17,034 bases of DNA from Deltaproteobacteria bacterium (GTDB taxonomy: Bacteria; Desulfobacterota; Desulfobulbia; Desulfobulbales; Desulfobulbaceae): assembly GCA_013151365.1 (NCBI GenBank), contig JAADIK010000183.1:980-18013 (forward strand), given 5' to 3'. Every line of letters begins with the position of its first letter. Within the stretch, counting starts at the first letter, position 1. The position numbers were made by a program, and so were the translations under genes. Below are positions 1 through 5,193 of this stretch, piece by piece. Under the pieces are notes generated by a model. That model saw nothing but the letters and a program-made list of their open reading frames with translations. It was not told the origin of the DNA and did no database searches.

Positions 1-94
1 CACCATCGGTCTCGCTCAGGGCCCGTTTGCAATCCATCATGCCGGCACTGGTCTTATCACGCAGTTCCTTGACCATCTGGCTTGTAATTTTCAC
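1..94 (-). CDS. tsf: Elongation factor Ts, N-terminal part (partial)
   Basis: Thirty-one codons are inside the window; the gene runs off the left edge. From GTG 94, with AAGGAG 6 bases upstream, it reads MKITSQMVKELRDKTSAG then MMDCKRALSETDG, the family N-terminal UBA-like domain (typical MVKELRERTGAGMMDCKKAL). EF-Ts is the nucleotide exchange factor that recycles EF-Tu from GDP to GTP. It is downstream of rpsB, as in most bacteria, behind an attenuator-like hairpin. The upstream end of the window carries the tail of its partner, tuf. Confidence 0.95.
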   Translation of the reverse strand, partial: MKITSQMVKELRDKTSAGMMDCKRALSETDG

Positions 95-121
95 AGCACT
101 CTCCTTATCAAATCGTCTTAT

Positions 122-153
122 TATCAATATAAAGAAGGGGCTCAAGGCCCCTT
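122..153 (-). terminator. Attenuator-like hairpin between rpsB and tsf
   Basis: Minus strand AAGGGGC and GCCCCTT form a perfect 7-base-pair stem (153-147 with 141-135) around CTTGA, followed by CTTTATATT, a broken T-rich tract. It resembles a leaky intrinsic terminator. An attenuator between rpsB and tsf is known in E. coli, and would set the EF-Ts to S2 ratio; the role here is inference. Confidence 0.55.
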
Positions 154-183
154 GAAAGATTCCACTGTATCTTCGAAACGATT

Positions 184-1164
184 CTACTCTGCCTGGTCCG
201 GGGACTTCGGGCTTGCAGTTTCGACCGGGGCCGTGGACTCCGGACTCTCAACTGCAGCCGGAGCCGGCTCCGTGGATTTCGGGCTCTCGACCGCGGCTGC
301 GGCCGGCGCCGGAGACTCAGGGCTCTCAACTGCGGCCGGGGCGGGAGACTCCGAGCCCTCGACGGCGGCTGCGGCCGGCTCCGTGGACTCCGGACTCTCG
401 ACCGCTGCCGCGGCCTGGCCTTCGGACTCCTTGAGCATGGCGGCTTCCATTTCCCCGGCACTGACCGCTTCTTCCTCACCACGGCGGGCCTTGCCTTCAA
501 GAACGGCGTCCGCCATCAGGGAGGTCAGCAACTTGATGGAACGAATAGCGTCATCGTTGCCGGGAATAAGATAGTCAATGCCGTCCGGGTCACAGTTGGT
601 ATCGGTGAGGGCCACAACGGGAACAGATAATTTACGGGCCTCACTGACCGCGATTTCCTCTTTCTTCGGATCAATAACGAACAGCACATCAGGCAGGCTT
701 CTCATGTTCTTGATGCCGCCCAGGCTGCGGTTCAACTTGACGCGCTGTTTTTCCATCTGCAGGATCTCTTTCTTGGGAAAGCGATTGATTGACCCGTCTT
801 CCTGCATGGATTCAATCTTCTTCAAGCGTTCAACAGAGTGTTTAATGGTCTGGAAATTGGTCATCATGCCGCCCAGCCAGCGATGATTTACGAAATACAT
901 GCCGCAGCGTTCGGCCTGCTCGGCGATAATATCCTGCCCCTGCCGCTTGGTCCCGACAAAGAGGACGGTACCGCCATTGGCGGTAACATCGACCATATAG
1001 TTATAGGCCTTTTTGAACTGCCTCATGGTGGCGTCCAGATTGATAATATATATCCCGTTGCGCGGACCGTAGATATACGGTTTCATTTTCGGATTCCAGC
1101 GTCTGGTCTGGTGACCGAAATGCAGCCCGGCCTCGAGCATCTGTCTCATCGTTACCTTTGTCAT
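184..1164 (-). CDS. rpsB: 30S ribosomal protein S2 with a repeat-built C-terminal tail
   Basis: Encodes 326 residues from ATG 1164, which has GGAG 5 bases upstream; earlier in-frame codons translate to unrelated sequence. S2 is a late-joining 30S protein between head and body. The core is typical: MRQMLEAGLHFGHQTRRWNP, TVLFVGTKRQGQDIIAEQA, NHRWLGGMMTNFQTI, SLGGIKNM and LFVIDPKKEEIAV, then ALTDTNCDPDGIDYLIPGND. E. coli S2 is 241 residues, so about 85 residues are extra. From residue 251 the tail is six imperfect repeats of about 13 residues (AAAAVESPESTEP style), low in complexity and acidic. It precedes tsf by 89 bases. Confidence 0.97.
   Translation of the reverse strand: MTKVTMRQMLEAGLHFGHQTRRWNPKMKPYIYGPRNGIYIINLDATMRQFKKAYNYMVDVTANGGTVLFVGTKRQGQDIIAEQAERCGMYFVNHRWLGGMMTNFQTIKHSVERLKKIESMQEDGSINRFPKKEILQMEKQRVKLNRSLGGIKNMRSLPDVLFVIDPKKEEIAVSEARKLSVPVVALTDTNCDPDGIDYLIPGNDDAIRSIKLLTSLMADAVLEGKARRGEEEAVSAGEMEAAMLKESEGQAAAAVESPESTEPAAAAVEGSESPAPAAVESPESPAPAAAAVESPKSTEPAPAAVESPESTAPVETASPKSPDQAE
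187..414 (-). repeat. In-frame tandem repeats at the end of rpsB
   Basis: Codons 251-326 hold six imperfect units of 11-13 residues: AAAAVESPESTEP, AAAAVEGSESPAP, AAVESPESPAP, AAAAVESPKSTEP, APAAVESPESTAP and VETASPKSPDQAE. The DNA copies are about 33-39 bases and similar, suggesting growth by slippage or unequal exchange. The unit length change (11 versus 13) keeps the frame. Confidence 0.85.
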
Positions 1165-1192
1165 AACTTCTCCATATTTATGGTTGAGCCTC

Positions 1193-1245
1193 CATCCCTC
1201 TGTCCAATCCGCTGAAAACGGACACCAAAGGACACCAATGGGATG
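1193..1245 (-). promoter_or_regulatory. Nested stem structure directly before rpsB
   Basis: On the minus strand three helices nest: CATCCC (1245-1240) with GGGATG (1198-1193); TGTCC (1234-1230) with GGACA (1205-1201); and GTCCG (1223-1219) with CGGAT (1211-1207) around a 7-base loop. The second TGTCC copy (1224-1220) could replace the first, breaking the inner helix, so two exclusive folds are possible. It ends about 30 bases before the rpsB ATG, where S2 autorepression acts in E. coli, but the helices are short and might be chance. Confidence 0.35.
1220..1238. repeat. Tandem 9-base repeat in the rpsB leader
   Basis: Two exact copies of GGACACCAA on the plus strand (TTGGTGTCC on the minus) lie at 1220-1228 and 1230-1238, 10 bases apart, one helical turn. 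That spacing suits either a protein-binding direct repeat on DNA or the alternative pairing of the nested RNA stems. Confidence 0.6.
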
Positions 1246-1258
1246 TGTGTGATATATA

Positions 1259-1283
1259 GGCCCGAACAAGGACGTCCGGGACC
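1259..1283 (-). promoter_or_regulatory. rpsB leader hairpin with TTGTTCGGGC element
   Basis: Minus strand GGTCCCGGA (1283-1275) pairs with TTCGGGCC (1266-1259) with one bulged T and one G-U pair. Its 3' side reads TTGTTCGGGCC followed by TATATA, almost the same as the 3' side of the rpsH leader hairpin at 9986-9966. Function unknown; a leader for protein binding is inference. Confidence 0.38.
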
Positions 1284-1306
1284 ACCTGATAAAAATTTAA
1301 TCTTTT

Positions 1307-1335
1307 TTTCTAACACAATTTCCGTACAACTTCAA
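1307..1335 (-). promoter_or_regulatory. Weak promoter candidate for rpsB-tsf
   Basis: On the minus strand TTGAAG (1335-1330), 17 bases, then TAGAAA (1312-1307), each 4 of 6 to the sigma-70 consensus. Because a strong terminator lies upstream, rpsB needs its own promoter somewhere in this region, which gives the candidate some support. TTGTGT with a downstream TTTTAT is a comparable alternative. Confidence 0.25.
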
Positions 1336-1431
1336 GCATTGACGTGACATAACCAGCATTGAGCTCCAAAATGACCGAAAAACCCGACCTTGCCTCCTTG
1401 CACCGTTCTCGAACGCTCACGGATTCAGGAT

Positions 1432-1469
1432 AAAAAAAAAGCTGATATGAAGCGAATCATATCAGCTTT
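1432..1469 (-). terminator. Intrinsic terminator after rplQ
   Basis: On the minus strand AAAGCTGATATGA pairs perfectly with TCATATCAGCTTT over 13 base pairs around a 6-base loop, and the 3' arm runs into nine consecutive T (1440-1432). This is a strong Rho-independent terminator for the long ribosomal transcript. On the plus strand no T run follows, so it works one way only. Confidence 0.93.
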
Positions 1470-1503
1470 GTCCTGTCCGGCAGAGACGATGCGGAGGGCC
1501 GGG

Positions 1504-1899
1504 TTACTTTTCGTCGTCGACCTCTTCGGTCTCGTAGACCTCTTCATAACCGACGAGTTCGAGAATGGCCATGGGAGAAGCATCACCGGCGCGCGTGCCG
1601 GTCCGGATAATTCGGGTGTATCCGCCCTGACGATCGCTATACTGCTGACAGGTCTCATCAAACAATTTGGCCACGATGGCCTTGCTCTGAATATACGAAC
1701 AGGCCTGCCTCCGGGCATGGAGATCGCCCCGCTTGGCCAGGGTAATCATCTTGTCCGCGACCCGGCGGGCCTCCTTGGCCTTGGGTACCGTAGTTACAAT
1801 ACGCTCATGCTCAAAAAGAGAGGTGACCATGTTGCGTAACATGGCCTTGCGGTGGGAGGCGGTGCGACCGAGTCTCCGGCCGTCTTTTCTATGTCTCAT
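1504..1899 (-). CDS. rplQ: 50S ribosomal protein L17
   Basis: Encodes 131 residues from ATG 1899, with GAGGA 7 bases upstream; the frame opens nine codons earlier but that extension lacks family similarity. L17 lies at the tunnel exit. Landmarks are MRHRKDGRRLGRTASHRKAM, RNMVTSLFEHERIVTTVPKA and GGYTRIIRTGTRAGDASPMA. The acidic end VYETEEVDDEK extends slightly past the usual end. It is the last gene of the alpha block, followed 34 bases later by a strong terminator and preceded by a terminator-like hairpin. Confidence 0.98.
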   Translation of the reverse strand: MRHRKDGRRLGRTASHRKAMLRNMVTSLFEHERIVTTVPKAKEARRVADKMITLAKRGDLHARRQACSYIQSKAIVAKLFDETCQQYSDRQGGYTRIIRTGTRAGDASPMAILELVGYEEVYETEEVDDEK

Positions 1900-1924
1900 G
1901 GTTCTGTCCTCAGGGTTCTCACTC

Positions 1925-1954
1925 AAAAAAATCCAGGGAATCGACGCCTGGATT
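1925..1954 (-). terminator. Terminator-like hairpin between rpoA and rplQ
   Basis: In the 141-base gap, the minus strand reads AATCCAGG, a 9-base loop, CCTGGATT, then continues as a run of seven T (complement of 1931-1925). The 8-base-pair stem is perfect. This is the form of an intrinsic terminator, placed about 25 bases before the rplQ start, leaving no room for a new promoter after it. An alternative small hairpin CCTG-AATC-CAGG (overlapping the 5' arm) could compete with it, as in attenuation. Confidence 0.65.
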
Positions 1955-2040
1955 CAGGTTTGTCGTCGTTGCACCGATTGAGCGAAAGCTTATTATCTTC
2001 ATTGTTGTGAACGAAACAGGGGGCACGGCAATCGCGTCGA

Positions 2041-3084
2041 CTATACCTCTTCGTTTCCCTCGCCACGTTTTTCAGGGGAAACCCAGCCCTCAACATTCAT
2101 ACCCAGGGAAAGATTATGCTCCGAGAGAAGAGCCCGGATCTCGTTCAACGACTTCCGGCCGAAATTCTTGGTTTTCAGCATCTCGGCGTCCGTTTTCTGG
2201 ACCAGTTGACCAATAAACTGAATCTTGGCATTTTTCAGACAATTTGCCGAGCGCACTGAAAGTTCAAGATCTTCCACGTTCTTATCGAGAAACGGCGGAT
2301 AATCTTCAGTTCCCCTCTCGGTGGTTTCGTCAAAAGCAGGCTCGACCCCTTCTTCATCAAAATTGATAAAAATGGTCATCTGCTCCTTGAGAATCTTGGC
2401 GGCATAGGCCAGCGCATTCTCCGGAGTTACACTGCCGTCGGTCTCGATCTCGATGGTCAAGCGGTCATAATCGGTCTGCTGGCCAACCCGGGCCTGGCTG
2501 ACAACGTACTGAATCCGCTTGATGGGCGCGAAGGCGGAATCAATGGGAATGACGCCGATAGCCTGATCCTCCTGCTTGTTCCGTTCGGCCGGAACATAGC
2601 CCTTGCCCCACTTCACTTCGAGCTCGGCGCGAAAGGTCACGTCACCGGTAATGGTACAGATCGGCATGTCGGGATCCATGACCTCGACATAGGCCCCGCC
2701 GTTGATATCACCGGCGGTCACCTGGCCGGGACCGGTTTTCTCAATCACCACGGTCTGGGCATCAGGGCCATTCAGCTTAAGGCGGACCTGCTTAAAATTC
2801 AGAATAATATCGGCAACATCTTCATGAACCCCATCAATGGCGGTAAATTCATGCAGCGCGTTTTCAAGCTTGACCGAGGTAATGGCGGCACCCCTGATGG
2901 ACGACAGGAGAATGCGGCGCAACGAATTACCGATAGTGGTAGCAAAACCGCGCTCAAAGGGCTGACAAACAAACTTGCCGTATCTGGCCGTATGACTTTC
3001 CTTGTTGACCTCCAGGCGTGTCGGCTTAATCAAATCATACCAATTTTTGTAAAAAGGAATGTCTTCCCGTATTTTCTGTCCCAT
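2041..3084 (-). CDS. rpoA: RNA polymerase subunit alpha
   Basis: Encodes 347 residues (E. coli 329). Alpha dimerises to scaffold RNA polymerase and its C-terminal domain binds UP elements and activators. The N-terminal dimer and assembly domain includes FERGFATTIGNSLRRILLSS and the ALHEFTAIDGVHEDV region up to about residue 235. A long acidic linker (EEGVEPAFDETTERGTEDY) leads to the C-terminal domain, with LELSVRSANCLKNAKI (the Arg265-type DNA contact) and KNFGRKSLNEI. The tail after SLGMNVEGW runs to about a dozen extra residues ending in Glu/Gly. A terminator-like hairpin follows before rplQ. Confidence 0.98.
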   Translation of the reverse strand: MGQKIREDIPFYKNWYDLIKPTRLEVNKESHTARYGKFVCQPFERGFATTIGNSLRRILLSSIRGAAITSVKLENALHEFTAIDGVHEDVADIILNFKQVRLKLNGPDAQTVVIEKTGPGQVTAGDINGGAYVEVMDPDMPICTITGDVTFRAELEVKWGKGYVPAERNKQEDQAIGVIPIDSAFAPIKRIQYVVSQARVGQQTDYDRLTIEIETDGSVTPENALAYAAKILKEQMTIFINFDEEGVEPAFDETTERGTEDYPPFLDKNVEDLELSVRSANCLKNAKIQFIGQLVQKTDAEMLKTKNFGRKSLNEIRALLSEHNLSLGMNVEGWVSPEKRGEGNEEV

Positions 3085-3105
3085 GCTGTACCTGATTGCT
3101 TAGAG

Positions 3106-3735
3106 TTACTTGGAGTACAGCTCAACAACAAGCTGTTCTTGAATCGGCATGGTTAACTCTTCCCTGTTGGGCAGAGCCTTGACCGTGCCCTGAAAACCGG
3201 CCTGATCGAGTTCAAGCCAGCTGGGGACACCACGGCGGGCAACGCCGTCAAGGTTGTCGGCAATCAACTCGTTCTTACGGCTCTTTTCTTTCAAGGTTAT
3301 CACATCCCCGACCTTGACCTGAAAGGAAGGGATATTGACTTTTTTGTTGTTGACTAAAAAATGATTGTGGCGAACCAACTGCCGGGCCTGGTCTCTCGAA
3401 CAGGCAAAGCCAAGACGATAGAGGGTATTATCCAGTCGTCTTTCGAGCAGGGACAGGAGGTTCTCGCCGGTCACGCCGCGAAGCTGATCGGCCTTGTGAA
3501 AATAGAGACGAAACTGGTTCTCAAGCATGCCATACATATGCTTAACCTTCTGCTTCTCACGAAGCTGTATGGCATAGTTGGAAACTTTCCGGAAACGATT
3601 CTGACCGTGCTGCCCCGGCGCGAACGAGCGTCTCTCAAACGCACATTTATCCGAGTAGCACCTCTCACCCTTTAAGTATAATTTCAGGTTTTCGCGCCTG
3701 CACATGCGGCAGGATGCTCCTGTATATCTGGCCAA
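3106..3735 (-). CDS. rpsD: 30S ribosomal protein S4, zinc-binding form
   Basis: Encodes 209 residues. S4 is a primary 16S binder that nucleates the 30S body and, in E. coli, represses the alpha operon. The N-terminal domain has four cysteines at 9, 12, 26 and 31 (CRMC and CYSDKC), the zinc-binding C+ form; the S4 RNA-binding domain follows with RLDNTLYRLGFACSRDQARQ and HNHFLVNNKKVNIPS. The start is TTG with GGAGG 6 bases upstream, giving the family MARYTGASC. Only 21 bases to rpoA. Confidence 0.97.
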   Translation of the reverse strand: MARYTGASCRMCRRENLKLYLKGERCYSDKCAFERRSFAPGQHGQNRFRKVSNYAIQLREKQKVKHMYGMLENQFRLYFHKADQLRGVTGENLLSLLERRLDNTLYRLGFACSRDQARQLVRHNHFLVNNKKVNIPSFQVKVGDVITLKEKSRKNELIADNLDGVARRGVPSWLELDQAGFQGTVKALPNREELTMPIQEQLVVELYSK

Positions 3736-3780
3736 GTCAATCCTCCATAAAAAAAGACATACGGTTCTTTTCCCGGATTT

Positions 3781-3810
3781 CTTATATTCTTATATTAAAA
3801 CCCGCCTCAA
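3781..3810 (-). promoter_or_regulatory. Possible promoter before rpsD
   Basis: On the minus strand TTGAGG (3810-3805), 18 bases, then TATAAG (3786-3781). The -10 is the second of two exact tandem copies of AATATAAG (3796-3789 and 3788-3781). The -35 matches 4 of 6 and the -10 5 of 6. It lies in the 103-base gap between rpsK and rpsD and could add transcription of rpsD, rpoA and rplQ. Low confidence without mapping data. Confidence 0.33.
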
Positions 3811-3838
3811 ACCGGAAACCAACTACCTGCTTCGCCGC

Positions 3839-4237
3839 TCAGACTCTTCTCCGCTTCGGCGGCTTACAACCGTTATGAGGAACAGGTGTTACGTCGCAAA
3901 TCCGACTCACTTCAAGATCTACCGTAGTCAACGCCCGCAGAGCGGATTCGCGACCAGGTCCCGGGCCCTTTACCTTGACCTCAACCTTTCTGATCCCATA
4001 CTCCTTGGCTTTCTTAACCGCATCACTCAAGGCATTCTGCGCGGCAAACGGGGTTGATTTACGCGATCCCTTGAAGCCGATAACCCCGGCACTGGACCAG
4101 CACAGAACATTACCCTGCCGATCGGAAATCGTGATAATCGTATTATTGAAAGTGGAATAGATAAAAACTATTCCCTCGGAAATATTTTTTTTCTCCCGGC
4201 GCTTTCCTTTTCCCGCGCCCCTACTCGCCTTTGCCAT
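3839..4237 (-). CDS. rpsK: 30S ribosomal protein S11
   Basis: Encodes 132 residues from ATG 4237, which has GGAG 5 bases upstream; an in-frame TTG seven codons earlier lacks such a site. S11 lies on the 30S platform by the Shine-Dalgarno helix. Landmarks are IVFIYSTFNNTIITISD, GFKGSRKSTPFAAQNA and the ending TPVPHNGCKPPKRRRV. Near its start an eight-A run (4192-4185) is read without frame loss, a useful comparison for the 6-A break in map. The gap to rpsD is 103 bases. Confidence 0.97.
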   Translation of the reverse strand: MAKASRGAGKGKRREKKNISEGIVFIYSTFNNTIITISDRQGNVLCWSSAGVIGFKGSRKSTPFAAQNALSDAVKKAKEYGIRKVEVKVKGPGPGRESALRALTTVDLEVSRICDVTPVPHNGCKPPKRRRV

Positions 4238-4303
4238 AACCACTCCGAAAATGTTCAAATCAACAGGCGATAAGACCTGCAGTCGATGATCTTAAACGAC
4301 CTG

Positions 4304-4669
4304 CTACTTCCTACCGGCCGCACCGCGCCGCGGACCTTTCCTGGTCCGGGCGTTCGTCTTGGTTCTCTGGCCACGGCAGGGCAGACCGGTACGATGCCGG
4401 CGTCCTCGATACGATCCGAGATCCATGAGCCGTTTGATATCCATGGAAACCTCGCGCCGCCGGTCACCCTCAACAATGTAATCATCTTCAATGATCTTCC
4501 TGATCCGGGTGATATCATCACTGTTCAGGTCATCGCTGTTCATCTGATAAGGCAAATCGACCTTATCAAGAATTTCGCGCGCCGAGCTTAACCCTATACC
4601 AAAAATACTGGTAAGCGCTCGATCCATATGCTTGTTTCTAGGCAAATCAACACCTGATATACGTGCCAA
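4304..4669 (-). CDS. rpsM: 30S ribosomal protein S13
   Basis: Encodes 121 residues. S13 is a 30S head protein forming intersubunit bridges with L5 and contacting P-site tRNA with its basic tail. The start is TTG, with GGAG 7 bases upstream, and gives the family MARISGVDLPRNKHMDRAL. The C-terminal signature RRHRTGLPCRGQRTKTNART and the Lys/Arg-rich tail are complete. In E. coli the region before this gene is an S4-binding pseudoknot; the 40 bases between rpmJ and rpsM here are too short for a copy of it confined to the gap. Confidence 0.97.
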   Translation of the reverse strand: MARISGVDLPRNKHMDRALTSIFGIGLSSAREILDKVDLPYQMNSDDLNSDDITRIRKIIEDDYIVEGDRRREVSMDIKRLMDLGSYRGRRHRTGLPCRGQRTKTNARTRKGPRRGAAGRK

Positions 4670-4709
4670 GAGCGTGCTCCTTTACTTGATTCTTATATCT
4701 TTTCCAGGA

Positions 4710-4823
4710 TCATCCCTGGCGCTGCTTGTGCTTTTTGTTCTTGCAGCTTACCCGAACAATCCCTTTACGTTTTAATATTTTGCAGTCACTGCAAATCTTT
4801 TTAACTGACGCCCTTACCTTCAT
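4710..4823 (-). CDS. rpmJ: 50S ribosomal protein L36, zinc-binding form
   Basis: Encodes 37 residues from ATG 4823: MKVRASVKKICSDCKILKRK, GIVRVSCKNKKHKQRQG, then TGA. The zinc ligands Cys11, Cys14, Cys27 and His32 are all present, so this is the C+ type. L36 is the smallest 50S protein and sits in the 23S core near L6 and L16. A GGGGAGG ribosome-binding site lies 7 bases upstream. The position between infA and rpsM is the common one. rpsM starts 40 bases downstream. Confidence 0.97.
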   Translation of the reverse strand: MKVRASVKKICSDCKILKRKGIVRVSCKNKKHKQRQG

Positions 4824-4843
4824 GGCCGAGCCTCCCCGGTATA

Positions 4844-5086
4844 TTATCTATTGTTTTTTCCCTTACCACCCTTGGAGCGGAAGGTTACCCTGCCCCGAGT
4901 CAAATCATAGGGAGAGAGTTCAACCGTAACCCGGTCTCCGGGCAGAATCTTGATATAGTGCATGCGCATCTTGCCTGAGATGTGCGCAAGAACCTTGTGC
5001 CCATTGTCAAGTTCAACCCGGAACATTGCATTAGGCAAGGGCTCGATAATCGTCCCCTCAACTTCAATGGCATCTTCTTTGGCCAT
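4844..5086 (-). CDS. infA: Translation initiation factor IF-1
   Basis: Encodes 80 residues; the E. coli protein has 72. IF-1 binds the 30S A site during initiation. The OB-fold sequence is textbook: MAKEDAIEVEGTIIEPLPN, MFRVELDNGHKVLAHISGKM, GDRVTVELSPYDLTRGRV. The last eight residues, GGKGKNNR, form a short basic tail beyond the usual FRSR-like end. ATG start with GAGG close upstream. It follows a good promoter and precedes rpmJ by 20 bases. Confidence 0.98.
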   Translation of the reverse strand: MAKEDAIEVEGTIIEPLPNAMFRVELDNGHKVLAHISGKMRMHYIKILPGDRVTVELSPYDLTRGRVTFRSKGGKGKNNR

Positions 5087-5126
5087 ACACCTCTACCCCA
5101 AAAAAATAAACAGGTCAAAAATTTAA

Positions 5127-5155
5127 ATTATATCGAACAAAAGGTATTTTTACAA
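5127..5155 (-). promoter_or_regulatory. Sigma-70-type promoter for infA and the alpha block
   Basis: On the minus strand TTGTAA (5155-5150, 4 of 6 consensus), a 17-base spacer and a perfect TATAAT (5132-5127) lie in the AT-rich 107-base gap between map and infA, about 40 bases before the infA ATG. It is the best promoter-like sequence in the window. It would let infA, rpmJ, rpsM, rpsK, rpsD, rpoA and rplQ be made independently of the upstream spc block. A second, poorer pair (TTGACC and TAGAGG) lies just downstream and overlaps the infA ribosome-binding site. Confidence 0.7.
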
Positions 5156-5193
5156 CTTTTATTTTATCATTTCGTCAAAAACGCCAAATCATA

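Larger units (their letters stand above)
1165..1431 (-). promoter_or_regulatory. rpsB leader region (no gene)
   Basis: From the rplQ stop to the rpsB start is 339 bases without a supported gene. Beyond the terminator, these 267 bases must hold the rpsB-tsf promoter and the 5' untranslated region. I see a weak promoter candidate, two possible RNA structures next to rpsB, a tandem 9-base repeat, and a 20-codon open frame (1359-1297) with a GGAG site; each is listed separately. The immediate rpsB ribosome-binding site GGAG lies 5 bases before its ATG. Confidence 0.7.

Noticed and set aside
187..414. CRISPR-like repeat array
   Set aside because: Repeats are imperfect, in frame, without spacers of constant length, and continuous with the S2 coding sequence.
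152..574. A plus-strand open frame with Ala/Gly/Ser repeats
   Set aside because: It is the antisense reading of the repeats in the rpsB tail, so its repeats have no independent meaning.
1165..1269. Longer N-terminus for S2
   Set aside because: The extra 35 codons have no family similarity, and a GGAG site sits 5 bases before the ATG at 1164.
5092..5117. A second promoter TTGACC with TAGAGG before infA
   Set aside because: The -10 is a poor match and overlaps the infA ribosome-binding site, leaving almost no 5' end.
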